Below are positions 1-10,335 of a DNA stretch of 64,000 nucleotides, in pieces. Below the pieces are notes generated by a model. That model saw only the letters and a program-made list of their open reading frames with translations. It was not told where the DNA came from and did not search any database. This DNA is from Seriola aureovittata. Taxonomy: Eukaryota; Chordata; Actinopteri; Carangiformes; Carangidae. Numbering within the stretch: position 1 is the stretch's first letter; every line of letters begins with the position of its first letter. Location of the stretch: contig NC_079386.1 in the NCBI RefSeq assembly GCF_021018895.1, positions 11,649,835 to 11,713,834 on the forward strand. The letters run 5' to 3'. Both the position numbers and the translations under genes were made by a program.

Positions 1-1400
1 GTTAGTACAACCCAGTCTCCCTTCTTAAATTGGCTAAAGGAATCTGGCAGGTGGTTGTTAACAAGCAAAAAGCAAAGACATCAGTTACCTTCAAGGTGAC
101 TTTGAGCAGGGCACTTAGCTTCTTACTTCTTCTATTGTATCTTGGCGGCCAACATTAGAGGATTTTGGTTTTACAGTCATAATATGTGAACCCTCCAAAT
201 GTAAAGCAGTTCACGGCTGACAAATTGTATGCATAACCTGTCCACAGCAAGATAAATAAAGGTAAAATAGAAAATAAAAATGTATCAGTAGGGCCCCTTT
301 CACTCTTTACTTCACATACATACATTCAACACACAGTGCAGGAATCATAAAAGTGTACTCTATTTACCGTTCCTATGTTGACATTTGAGAGTTGACCTTT
401 GAAATCAAACGGTCGCGTAGGCAGGGACCAGGGATGGCATTAATGAGGGAATTTGGCTCAGAGTGTCGATTTAAAAGTCCATTAACTTTGCAGAGCTCTC
501 TGCATACCAACTCCGCTCTGTGTTTTTCCCCAGTCTACCACAGCTAATTGCTATTCTGGGTAGGGACCGCTATAAAAGTTCCCGTTTAGCCATGCACAAA
601 GGTTCCTAGGTGCACCTTGTGGTGTATGAGACAATATAAGCCTTTCTACAAATAAATAAGATAAAGGGGGGAAACGGGTCTACAGGGAAAACTGATTCTG
701 CATGCTGAGCAAAATAGTTAGTAACAGATGCTATCAAGAAGTAAATTCCTGATCCCCTCTGTGCAATTTCCATGTTTTGTCTCTTGAAATCGCAACAAAT
801 CATCAGCGGAGGGGGATGAAGGGGTGACAGAGAGAAATAAATCCACAAACAAAAATAATGATGGGGGCGATAAAGTACATTTTCTGCCGTTTGCTATGGG
901 GGAAAGTTTAGATAATTCACTTGCAACTTCTTGCTTAGAGGAAAATAGATAACAGAGGGCTCCCCCTTTTCTCCTCTGTTTCTGGAGATATTTGGTGTTT
1001 TCTGTATTCTTTCTTTACTATGGCAAGATGCAACTCGACATATGCAACTAGCTGACGTTTAGATTTTGAAATCAAACAAATCTTAATCATAAAATATTTT
1101 CCAACAGCTAATGTGCTCATTGCAAATATTTCTACTCCCAACAATTACATCACCAGTACTGTACTTTGGACTTGTCCATCACGAAACAAAACGCATAATA
1201 TATCCAATACTGTTAATCTAATAATATTAATAATAACTTGCATGTTTCTCATTCTCAAAGGAAATAGCTGTGTAATATAGTTATTGTAAAGGAACAGGTG
1301 ATGGTGAGGAATCAGAAACCCAGTTACCCATAGTTTTCCTTAAAGTACACACTGATAGTTAGATTGGTTGCAGTAAAAATATGAATTGTGTAATGTTTGA
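1..1400. other. Non-coding DNA, no gene seen
   Basis: AT-rich single-copy DNA. The open frames at 606-848 and 935-1144 (minus strand) are short, lack recognisable domains and have no splice-site support. The stretch at about 400-640 has more CpG and ordered sequence than its flanks, and holds a TATAAAAG string at 571-578 that could be a core-promoter TATA box but has no other promoter support. Homeodomain-type TAAT cores are frequent in the same stretch. Nothing else is recognised. Confidence 0.6.
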
Positions 1401-1403
1401 GGG

Positions 1404-1449
1404 GGAGGCTGCTGTCCATGGTGCTGAAGACATTGGGACAGCAGCCTCC
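1404..1449. repeat. 14-bp perfect inverted repeat with 18-nt loop
   Basis: The left arm 1404-1417 (GGAGGCTGCTGTCC) is the exact reverse complement of 1436-1449, with an 18-nt loop. The left arm is the right half of RE1 copy 1. The right arm therefore supplies an extra RE1 right half-site in the opposite orientation, and it could also pair with the second RE1 copy at 1481-1491. Whether the structure matters as RNA, or is only a by-product of half-site duplication, is unknown. Confidence 0.8.
1408..1428 (-). promoter_or_regulatory. RE1/NRSE motif (REST/NRSF binding site), copy 1
   Basis: Read on the minus strand this site begins TTCAGCACCATGGACAGC, which fits the 17 informative positions of the canonical RE1 consensus bound by the zinc-finger repressor REST/NRSF. 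Only the last three variable bases (AGC instead of the common GCC) differ from the classic form. REST recruits co-repressors to silence neuronal genes in non-neuronal cells. The site lies inside a perfect 14-bp stem (1404-1417 with 1436-1449), and an identical 22-bp copy follows 74 bp downstream. The motif match is direct; occupancy is inferred. Confidence 0.75.
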
Positions 1450-1481
1450 ACTGAATATACTATACACTATGTGCAAGAGCG

Positions 1482-1502
1482 GCTGCTGTCCATGGTGCTG
1501 AA
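1482..1502 (-). promoter_or_regulatory. RE1/NRSE motif (REST/NRSF binding site), copy 2
   Basis: This site is identical over 22 bp (1481-1502) to the copy at 1407-1428 and gives the same minus-strand RE1 match. The sequences flanking the two copies are not similar, so the pair does not look like a simple local duplication of a longer segment. Two full consensus sites in the same orientation within 100 bp make a functional silencer more plausible than one chance match. Confidence 0.75.
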
Positions 1503-1588
1503 AAAAGCCTACCGTGTGCTATGACTGAGGATGTTCATTATTGTGTGTCTGCTTGTGTGAATTTACTGTTTCCTCAAGTGCTTGTTTG

Positions 1589-1593
<5 letters not shown>

Positions 1594-1648
<55 letters not shown>
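1594..1648. repeat. (TG)n microsatellite
   Basis: Uninterrupted TG dinucleotides over 55 bp. The overlapping CVCVCV open frames at 1541-1797 are translations of this tract and are not genes. Confidence 0.97.
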
Positions 1649-1649
<1 letters not shown>

Positions 1650-1653
<4 letters not shown>

Positions 1654-2878
1654 TGCTCATCTAAGACTCTTCCAGATCCTCCTGTCTTTGTGGGTGCCCC
1701 GAGGGCTCCCCTTCATTTCGCCTTCACTGAGGGGAAGCCATGTGTAAAGATGCAGCTCACCCGTTCCCCACAACAAAACACACAACACAAAGAGTAAACA
1801 CTAGGTTCCACTGCCATGCACTCAGCCCTATTACATGTCAAACTGTGCCGCAATCGTGAAACACTCTTCAATAAAGATATGACACATGTTGTTTCAAGGA
1901 ATTCATCGTGTCAGATAGGAGCCTTGCAACTCTGATTTTGTTTTTACTTGAGCAGAATGTCCTCAGGGAAACTACGATATCGTTCTTGAGCGAAAGACTT
2001 GAATAATGAACACCTGTATAATTAAAAAGAAAAGGAAAAATATGATTTTCATTTCTTAGAGTTCAGCCGTTTTCCTGGGAGTCAGCGCTGTTACCGACAG
2101 CAGTAAATTGCTCACACCAGGTAACCTTTTCTCCATATTCCGTCAATCTTTTGGTTATCTTTTCCATCGGCGGCAGATGTTTGAGAATCCACATGGATGC
2201 CTGAATGGCATACCCTGCTCACATTATTTGCCACAAAAACAAGCAAATTGAATCAACCACATCCAAACATCTTCGCAGTGCCCTGTGTGTGTTTTGGAAC
2301 TGATAGGATTCGCGAGGGATAATAGAGACCTACAGGGGACTTTTGCGATGGAGAGGATGTGGGACAGAAAGAAAACAGCATACAAAAAGAAGGACTGAGC
2401 TGATCAACACGGGCCCACTATGTAGACTGAGGATGTCTCATAGTTTTTGCAGTGTCTGTGACTGTGAGCCAAGTCTGTAGCAGCAAAATGGCTGTATTTG
2501 CGTCTTTATTTTCTCCCAAATGGAGTTTGGTTTTACCATGTTAAAGCCTCTTCCTCCATTTTTCTCAATGTAGAACACTGACAGTGACAAGAGTGAAAAG
2601 TAATTAGGCTGTTGGAAGGGGTTTTTTGATAGTGGCGTTTCTTCCTTCCGAGCCCATCTGCTGCCATGAGCATAAGTTTCTTTCAGATGAATAAACCATT
2701 TGAACCAAAGTGAGTAGTGAATAAACATCTCTGACAAAGTCCTTCTTACTAAAAGATACAGCAAGCACTCTTAGAAGTGTTAGACTGGCTTTAGTAGAAA
2801 AGTTTAGAATTAAATAATATGGCACTGCACCTGCTGGTGTTTGTCTGCTCAGCCATCATGGAGGCCATGTATGTTGTA
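1650..2878. other. Non-coding DNA, no gene seen
   Basis: Single-copy-like sequence. The minus-strand frames at 2438-2764 and 2604-2825 overlap each other, have no recognised domain and are judged chance frames. No repeat family is recognised until about 2880. Confidence 0.6.
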
Positions 2879-2879
2879 C

Positions 2880-3690
2880 TACAGTGATTCCCAGCCAGGG
2901 GTACTTGTATCCTGGGGTATACTTCTGCAGGCATATGTGGAAAGATTGTCGAGTAGCTCAACTAATTAAAAAAAACGTAGAAAGTATGATTTGATTTGAA
3001 GGAGCTATTTTTAAGTTTTGCCGTTGCTACATAGCCAGAGTTAGCATAAACAGCTGTTTACGTACCAGTCTAGAAGAAACGTTGCTCTACTAAGTTAGCA
3101 AGCTAACCAGTTAGCCTCGGCCTGTCTCATCACTTTCCAATAGCAGCTCACTGTAGCCTCCAATCTGCCCTGAAGACTTAGCGCTGCTCAGAGGGTGTAT
3201 TATAGCCTCTTGTCTTGTAAATGTCCCCTAAAAAAACATTGGTGCTGATCCGTAGCAAATTTATTGTTACAATAAGCATTGAATTACCAGCTACGATAGG
3301 CTTGTTGCACTTTACACACCTCCAACCAACCTGAGACCCGCTATGTTTAGCCAAAGGGACTACATACTAGTTAGCAAGTAAGGAGAGTAGTTGAAATAAA
3401 AGTAAATGATAAAGATTCAAAATAATTAGCTAAAGTGAAGAGTTTAAATTATTAACTGTGTTAAATATAATGGCTAAATAATTAGCTAAAATTAAAGTAT
3501 AAAGAGTAGGACTAGTTAGCTAAAAGCAATATGTAAACAGTTGAAGTAGTTGGCTAGAAGTAATGTATAAACAATTGAAATAGCTAGCTACAAGTAGTGG
3601 ATTAACACTTGAAGTGGTTAGCTAAAACTAATGGATAAACAGCTGACTGATAGCTTAAAGTAATGCATCAATGGCTGAAATACAAAGTCG
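2880..3690 (+). mobile_element. Composite teleost interspersed repeat
   Basis: The segment opens with an AGTGATTCCCAGCCAGGGGT-type start followed by a GGGGTACTT-like word and an AACTAATTAAAAAA run at about 2960. I recognise this arrangement from a dispersed repeat common in percomorph genomes. The central part is rich in GTTAGC/GCTAAC words, and the 3' part is a 34-bp minisatellite (3515-3680). No coding capacity is seen. Boundaries are approximate and the superfamily is not assigned, though a SINE-like or non-autonomous element is likely. Confidence 0.6.
3515..3680 (+). repeat. 34-bp degenerate minisatellite
   Basis: Units begin GTTAGCTAAAAG or variants at 3515, 3549, 3583, 3617 and 3649, giving spacings of 34, 34, 34 and 32 bp. 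Each unit has the form GYTRGCTAnAAGTAATGnAT followed by AAACAnnTGAAnT. More diverged AATTAGCTAAA units precede the array from about 3425. The array forms the 3' section of the composite interspersed repeat. Confidence 0.85.
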
Positions 3691-3699
3691 ACCAGACCT

Positions 3700-5045
3700 A
3701 CATGAACAATGACAACTCAACTGTATGAAAAGATATTGTAACAATATTCACTTCCATGTAGTGTTGGTTAATATCCACTCTACCCATTTGGAACACGACG
3801 GGTGGTGTCAAAGAAGGGGTGCTTAACTTGAGCTCATCTGACAGGGATGGCTCTGCTCAACAGCACATTATCAGATGTTATGTTATCAAATATTGAAAAT
3901 GCTCATTTAGTCCATTTATGCAGTTGACTTACTGCACCAGGCTATATATTTTCACTGGCTTCAAACCACATTCTTTAATTTGGACATCATGCTGTCTGGA
4001 GTATTGGATTCAAAGAGTGAAGGGGAAAGGGGGGGGGGGGGTTTGATGTGTGGGGGGTTCAGACAGAAATGGTAAGAGGTTTAGGAATAAATTGCAGCTA
4101 CAGCGTTTGGGAGAAAAAGCAAGGGAAGGGAGAGAGACAGAGAAAGAGACTGAGTAATGGGGGGAAACCTGCCGATAACTGATAGAAACACGGTGAGGCC
4201 TCCGCTGTCATTGAGAGCCAATTTAAACCCCACACATCCATTAATCCCATTGCTGTGATAACTGAACCATAGCCCCCTCCCTCCATCCTTCTCCCCCTTG
4301 TGTCTCCCCACTCCTTTCCCCGTTTCTCTGTTGACGGATGGGATGCAACACGCAGTGAGCCAAGAGGGCCCTGATAACAAGGCTTTCATATCAAGTTGCT
4401 CCATTATTGAGATGCAGACGGGTATCAAGATCACTGGCTTTCTTGTCAGAGTTTGTCACTGTCTCAGATTCACGGCACGATGCTGAGAGGAGGGCAACGC
4501 AGGGATGAGAGGGTGGGATAAGAAGGCGAAGAGGGAGGGGAATAGTGGATGTATACTTAAGAGAAAACAAAGCAACTCAAGTGGTGCTGAGACAACATTT
4601 TGGGGCTCAAAAGATGATCTGGAGTGGAGAGAGGAAATAAAAAAAATGCTGAGGGTTTTTACAAAGTCTTGTTTGAGTCTCAGGTGAAGAGACATACAGC
4701 GTTTTATGTGCTCCTTCAGAGAGGTGGGTGGGTGGTAAGATCGGGTAGGGGATAAATATCATATTCGCTCATGAAATGAAAAATCTGTGGATTGAATTAT
4801 TTATTCATGGTTTTCAGGGAGGAACAATAATAGACACGCGCATAGTACAGAAAAGAGAGTGAAAGGACTGAAGGCAAGGGGAGAATCTCTTGACAATAAC
4901 GCAAGAAACCGACTCCATTTGTCATCTGTTGCGATGGAAATGATTTTACGCTGCTGACCTTTGTTTTACATGTCCCCTAAGTCAGTGTCAGAACATTTAT
5001 CAATGTGAGCCAGGAGTCCGGGGCTAAAAATGGAGACATTCAAAT
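3700..5045. other. Non-coding DNA with poly(G) run
   Basis: Holds a 13-base G run at 4029-4041 and purine-rich DNA on the plus strand at 4085-4160 and 4490-4560. The minus-strand 117-codon frame at 4081-4434 contains an SLSLSL stretch derived from the GA-rich DNA and is rejected as a gene. No repeat family is recognised. Confidence 0.6.
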
Positions 5046-5049
5046 GCAG

Positions 5050-5290
5050 AACTCGTCTCTCTAGAGGCGCTTGCATTTGCGCATGTTTAGAGTAGACGAA
5101 CGCGCCAAAAGACGTCACTGTTACAGAGCGGTCGCCATGAAAATCATGTCTGAATTTCAAAGTCTTCCCTTTTGTAACTTTTCTGCCACCTCGCTCGCTT
5201 TGATGATCGCGGAGCATCACAAGAAAAGTGCAGATCATCTAGAAATGCATTGTGGATGTAATGGCGGCTTTGTTCCTTGAGAAGGCACAT
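5050..5290. promoter_or_regulatory. Candidate conserved non-coding block
   Basis: A CpG-bearing, low-repeat block between AT-rich flanks. It contains a GACGTCAC word (cAMP-response-element-like) at about 5111 and balanced composition across about 240 bp. Open frames exist on both strands (4966-5238 minus, 5071-5280 plus) but neither is recognised. The call rests on composition only, and no cross-species alignment was available. Confidence 0.35.
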
Positions 5291-7000
5291 TTAAAGGGGA
5301 TTAGCTGTGTGCAGACAGGATCCCCCTCCTACAACCCTTTGATGCCTAATGATGGGCGGGCGTTTGGATTGATCTGGCACTGTGTGGGCCAGATGAAAGG
5401 GGAGTTTTAGACAGGGATCTGCTGCTTTCCTCTAGAGGTCTCTCCTCTCTCCTCCACCCATCCATCCACGTCTCTGCTGTGGACCTACCTTTCACTCTTG
5501 ATGTATAAATGTTGCACTGGTATTTATCCGCTCCCAGGCCCCTTACTTTATTGCTTTACCCCATCCATCATCTATCAACATGGCCATTCATTGACAAAAG
5601 CCACCTCTCTTGAGCTCCTGATTTGCTTCATACTCATTAACAGTGCCATTAAATTTAATTTCATCACAATTTGTTGACACAGTCTCTTGTTTATTGCTCG
5701 TTTCGCCTTCTAAACCTTCACCTTGCTCCTCTCTTCATCTCCCCTTCCCTTCCCTGCTCTTCCTCATTTGTTCTTCCAGCCTCATTTAAATAAAATATCC
5801 CCGGAATTTCCCTATTCAATTAACCGTTCAGGTCATGTGCAAGCTCTTGCTCCCCGTGCTTACTCGAGCCCTCTCCACTGTTCTCTTGATCATCCTCTCT
5901 CTGCAGGGAATTATATGCTTCTAATCCATCAATTAAGGATATCAGTGCATCGCTTCTCTGCCCCATTAGGGGCTGTGTCATCGTATGACTAAGTATATAA
6001 CCCCTCTACTCGCCTCAGCCCGAACTAATATCAAATCCAATCTGCTCTTTTCGCACTCCGTCTTCAGCTTCACACCCTTTGCAAACCACGTGAGTCCTCA
6101 TGGATCTGATATGCATGTAAAAGTTTACACCCTTGAGAACACTTTTCGAAACCCCAATTTTTAGATCTGCATGTGTTGAGGTGACTATTTTTCATAAAGC
6201 AGATTGAGAGAGAAATTACAATGAAGTATTCTCATTCGCAGTGTTTTGATGATGTACACGTACATCTTTTTTGGTTAATTAATTTACATCCTATCTCCCC
6301 TTTAAGCCTTCAAACTCTGACAAAGCTCCATGGTTGTCATCTAGATGAATAAGCACCCAGCTTTACTCATTCTTTAGTGAAGAGCAAAATAAATCACTCA
6401 GAACTTCATCTTGAAATTAATTACAAAACCCCAAAACACAACCAACCCAAACTAATAAGGCACTTTGTCCTTCCCGCTGAAAAAAAAATCAAGATAAAGG
6501 TTGAAAGTTTTGTGAAAGTGATAAGGTTTATCATTTTCTAATGTTAAGTGCTGTTCATTTGCTGAACAGATGCAGAGCTAGTGCAATTACCAATGCAGAT
6601 GTGTGTTCTATATCCCTGATGAGTGCAGGATCACACAGTTGAAAATAATGAGGCCTTGTTTACCAGCGGTTACAGGCAAAAAGGCTTTGATTCCAGCAAA
6701 AGTTGGCCTCTCTGAGTTTACATGCCACAGCCAAAGGTGAAACACTATAGATGGCTTTGTTAAATATTGCAGAAAACAACTACACATCACTCTCAGGCTG
6801 AGGAAGAAGGAGCGATTCATTTGATTGAACAATCTATTTGTTGTGTTATGGTTGTAGAAGATTAATGTGCTGCTGAGGTGGATTTTTTTTTTTTTTTGAT
6901 CGAATTTAGTGCAATCTACTACTAGAGCGTCACTGCACGCCCACTCATAACACACAAACAAATCACCCATTCAGCTGCCTGCCGTCAAAAAACCTTAAAT
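5291..7000. other. Non-coding DNA, no gene seen
   Basis: Pyrimidine-rich at 5700-5780 and AT-rich after 6120. A 15-base T run lies at 6883-6897. The 120-codon minus-strand frame at 6608-6970 shows no recognisable domain. A CACGTGAG word near 6088 contains an E-box. Nothing else is seen. Confidence 0.6.
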
Positions 7001-7012
7001 ATATAAACTTAC

Positions 7013-7047
7013 CTGGGGGAACGAAGCGTAAGGTGTTCCTTTCGCTC
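7013..7047 (-). other. Possible small exon bounded by consensus splice sites
   Basis: On the minus strand, a pyrimidine-containing acceptor ending TTTCTCAG (7048-7055) is followed by 35 nt and then CAG|GTAAGT (7007-7015), a perfect donor. The 35 nt are open in one frame, but no partner exon is visible. Isolated consensus splice pairs do occur by chance in 64 kb, so this is a weak candidate. The surrounding 7020-7260 is CpG-bearing and could instead be a conserved non-coding element. Confidence 0.2.
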
Positions 7048-7264
7048 CTGAGAAACGGCCATCGATATTTCACAGCCTTAGTCCAGCCCTTAGGTGAGGA
7101 TGCCAGCCTGGCAGACTGTGTCCTAATTGAAAAAGAAGGGGCTACACTGATTGTGCAAGGCCATCCCTTTGAAGGTGGCCTCCTCCATTTTAAATGTTTA
7201 AGTAGCGCCTGTCTGAGTCCTTCCGCCTCCGAAGTCGCTGCCGCATCCCAATGAGAGCAGAAAT

Positions 7265-8575
7265 ACTTTGCTAGCTACTCAGAGAGGGCTCTGCTTTGTG
7301 GCATCAGCAGGATGAAACAACTTAATTCACAGCTTCTTTTTTTTTTTTATTCAGAAAGGCAAGCACGTCTGTAATGAAATAAATAATTCATAATTCATAC
7401 TGTTGGAGCATACCATCTATGGGGACAGATTAAGTTAATGACACGTAGGCGATGGGTGATTGTAAAATGGGGGATAGGGGTGGGGTTGCACTTCCTTCCT
7501 GGCAGCGAGGCGTAGCAGTACAGCACCTCTGGGTAAAATCCACAGAATTAGCACAAAGAATGAGAGAATAGCAATCAGAGAAAAAAAAGTATCACAAAGG
7601 GTATGTGGTATAGAAGGATGAAGAGCAAATAATATATCACGTTAGAGATCGGGGGTTATTGCTTCCTACACATGAACAGTACATTTTTTCAACTTGTGAA
7701 AAATTCAATTGGGATAATCAGATTCACATGACCCAGAGTGCATTGAAGTGTGTGAAGTTGGTGTGTCGCTGTCGGCTTGGTGACATAGGGCCTACTTTCA
7801 GGTCTAATTGGAGATCTACTCTGGCGGGTGAGATACACTAGCAAGCCAGGAACATACCTGTCACTTAGCAATAGTTAGCTCAGTCGCGAACAGAGCATGA
7901 AAGTCACAATAGTATTCAAGAGCCATTCTGTATTTGCACCACTGACTTTTGTATTTGTGAATGTTGAAACTAAGCTAATACGCTACAATAGCTTCCTTCA
8001 ATTTGGGCTCACTAGCTCTCTGCTCTGTCAAAGTGCTGGTTAGATGGTTTGCTATCGGTCAGTGGTGCTAATGTGAGTGTCACGGTTCACCACAGCTGAA
8101 CTTAATTGGACATATTTGCACAGATTTAGTGAATTCACTGGTCACAGCGATTCTGTTGAAATCAATTGATTTTGTTTGAAAATTTCACAATTTCAAAATG
8201 CTTGGTGACTTTCTCTCAACAGGTACAATAAATCTGAGAAAGTTACAAGGGAATTGTAATAAGGGTTAACAAGTGGATGCTGCTTTATTTTAAGCTATAG
8301 TGTGTGTGTGTGTGGTTCTTGTTTGATAAACGCCAATTATTTCATGCTCAGTTATTGATGCCGTATTCCTTTACCTTTCAACTAAGCATCTTTGAAACCA
8401 CACACAGACACACACAGACACACACACACTCTGGACTGAATGGTTTCTACCACTCCCGCTTTAAGCAACTCCATCTTCTCTGCTCATGCTCCTGTTCCTG
8501 CATAGCAGAGCTGTATAAAGATCTGCTGACAATGTGCCAGCTACCCCTCCGAGACCAAACCGTAGAACTGGGAAC
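7265..8575. other. Non-coding DNA with short CA/TG tracts
   Basis: A 12-base T run lies at 7337-7348, a short (TG)7 at 8301-8314 and CA-rich interrupted repeats at 8399-8430. The 159-codon frame at 8304-8783 runs across the CA repeat and a pyrimidine tract (HTQTHT, SLSLFLSPSS) and is rejected as a gene. Confidence 0.6.
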
Positions 8576-8767
8576 GCTCTATCTCCTTTCTATTTCCCCT
8601 CGCTCTCTCAGTCTCTTTCTTTCCCCTTCCTCGCCAGCTGCTTTTTCGGCTGCCATCCTTCTGCTTTACATTGTCCTCCACTTTTCCCCTTCACTCCAAC
8701 TCTCCATCCTAAGATTTCATTCCTGCTTTCAGTTTTCATTTCTCTCCCACTCATCCTTGCCTTGCAG

Positions 8768-8910
8768 AGATTTGTGTCGATAAGGGCAGGGGAACGGAGA
8801 AAGGGAGCATTTGTTGCGAGGGGAGTTGAGGAATTGAGCTGAAGAACATTTAGTGCTGATAAAGAAGAAGCAAGTTGAGTGAAGTATCTGGGAAGAGGAG
8901 AAACAGGCAG
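8768..8910 (+). ncRNA. Candidate non-coding or 5'-UTR exon
   Basis: About 185 bp of very pyrimidine-rich DNA (8580-8767) ends in CCTTGCCTTGCAG, a near-ideal 3' splice site. It switches at once to a purine-rich stretch that ends AAACAGGCAG|GTGAGA, a good 5' splice site. The 143-nt interval would be a normal vertebrate exon length, and its purine richness resembles exonic enhancer content. All three plus frames hit stops, so it would be a 5'-UTR or lncRNA exon rather than an internal coding exon. A chance strand-asymmetric tract is the alternative. Confidence 0.35.
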
Positions 8911-9033
8911 GTGAGAGAGGTGTGTGCTTTTTTTTTTCTCCCCTTCCTCAGCAGAGGTAACAGGCTGAGTTGCCAGAGCCATAGAGAGTGTAGTCTTTAG
9001 AGGCTCTTTTTGAAGTTGAGCCTGAGGATTACC

Positions 9034-9138
9034 ATGGTTGCTTCCTCAGCAGTGGCAAACCTGTGTCTGATTCCTGAGACGGGGTGGGGGGGCAGAGAGA
9101 GGAGGAGGCAGGGTGCTGAGAGAAGGGGAGAGGGGTAA
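9034..9138 (+). CDS. Small ORF with consensus Kozak start (hypothetical)
   Basis: ATG in the context ATTACCATGG opens a 34-codon frame that begins MVASSAVANLCLIPETG and then becomes low-complexity RERRRQG before TAA at 9136-9138. It lies about 120 bp after the donor of the candidate exon at 8768-8910 and about 215 bp before a CAG|GTGAGC donor at 9351. No family is recognised. The low-complexity tail and short length make a chance frame more likely than a gene; an upstream ORF of an unannotated transcript is possible. Confidence 0.12.
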   Translation: MVASSAVANLCLIPETGWGGRERRRQGAERRGEG

Positions 9139-9484
9139 AGTTAAAGCCCTCGGGAGATGGCGAACACATGCAGCCAGAGCAACCAGTGCGCGATGACAAA
9201 AGGAGAAAGATACAGAGAAAAGAAGGTGGGTGTGTGTGCGTGTGTGAATTGTGCTGACGAATGCTCATGAGGCTCCTGCGAAGAGAAGATTCATGAGTCA
9301 CTCATTAGTCACAAGCTTGTTCATTATTCAACGACATTTCCCGGCGACTCCAGGTGAGCAAGTTCCTATCCAGGGCTCCTTTATAAGCATCATGCCTTCC
9401 CATCGTGACCTTTCAGCGTAAGATCACTTGGCATGACGAAGATTAAGAAATAGTACCGACCAGGTTCTGAATCTTTTAAACCTT

Positions 9485-10335
9485 ATTTACACCTGGTATT
9501 GACATGCAATCCCTCATCATCAAAGGTCTTTGCTTGTTTCTACAAGCATTCATATGCTGTCAAATGTGCCCAAGTTCTTATCAGATGCCTGCCTATAGAA
9601 ATCATCCATATAGAGCTTGTAGGCCTAACGTGGTGTTAAAGAAAGCAATGCTGCTGTGTGGGCTTATTTGACATAGCAGGAAAAGGTGGAGTTCGGAGAC
9701 CTTTCAAGTTGTTTGGCGCCAGCACTGTACAGATTGCATTTGTACATCCGTACCACATTTACATGCGTTTATTATAATCTGTATATGGACGTCCTATCTG
9801 GATAAGGAGGAACGCATGTAAATGCAAGGTGTAAAGGCGCATTGGGATCGGATTGGCTCACATTCTGATCGGATCTCAGGCAGGTAAATGCGATTCACAC
9901 ATCGTGGAAAGTTGAACGATCGTCCATACTTCTTACTTGCTTCTTCCTGCTAGCTTAAGTTAGACTGACAACACCTACAAGTAGCAGGATTGACTAGCAA
10001 GCTTTTGCTCACACCCATCCATAGCATTGCTTCACTTGACATGGCATGCTTCATGTGTGCTAGCCATTAGCCAGCGTTATCTAGATTGAGGTAATGAGAA
10101 CACGTATTAATACCAGGTGTAAATGCATAGGCCTGTGGATCGGATGTTATTATCCAGATAATGTATCCAGATATAGATCAGAGGTTAATACCAGGTGTAA
10201 ATGAGGCTAACTTTCGATCACATTCTACCAATTCCAGGTGGAATGTGTTTTTCATACATTTACACCTTTCATTGACATGTTTTTCTTTGTTCAAATTATG
10301 CAGATACAGATTGCATACTAATACCAAGTGTTTTA
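9485..10335. mobile_element. Inverted-repeat-rich non-autonomous DNA element
   Basis: ATTTACACCTGGTATT at 9485-9500 is exactly inverted at 10109-10124 and again at 10187-10202. Imperfect versions occur at 10257-10279 (direct orientation) and 10320-10331. An internal pair (9755-9769 with 9811-9825, 14 of 15 matching) brackets a short palindrome. Words such as GGATCGGAT recur. The ACCTGGTATT/AATACCAGGT ends and GATCGGATC interior resemble a non-autonomous DNA transposon family that I recall from teleosts. No transposase remains. The outer limits are uncertain because three candidate 3' ends are present. Confidence 0.65.

Noticed and set aside
3515..3680. Regularly spaced repeats considered as a CRISPR array
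   Set aside because: The units are contiguous 34-bp tandem repeats without distinct spacers, and the window is vertebrate DNA.
4081..4434. 117-codon minus-strand frame
   Set aside because: It contains an SLSLSL stretch from GA-rich DNA, has a competing overlapping frame and no recognised domain.
8304..8783. 159-codon plus-strand frame
   Set aside because: It runs through CA repeats and a long pyrimidine tract, so its openness comes from low-complexity sequence. The same tract makes a better polypyrimidine region for an acceptor.
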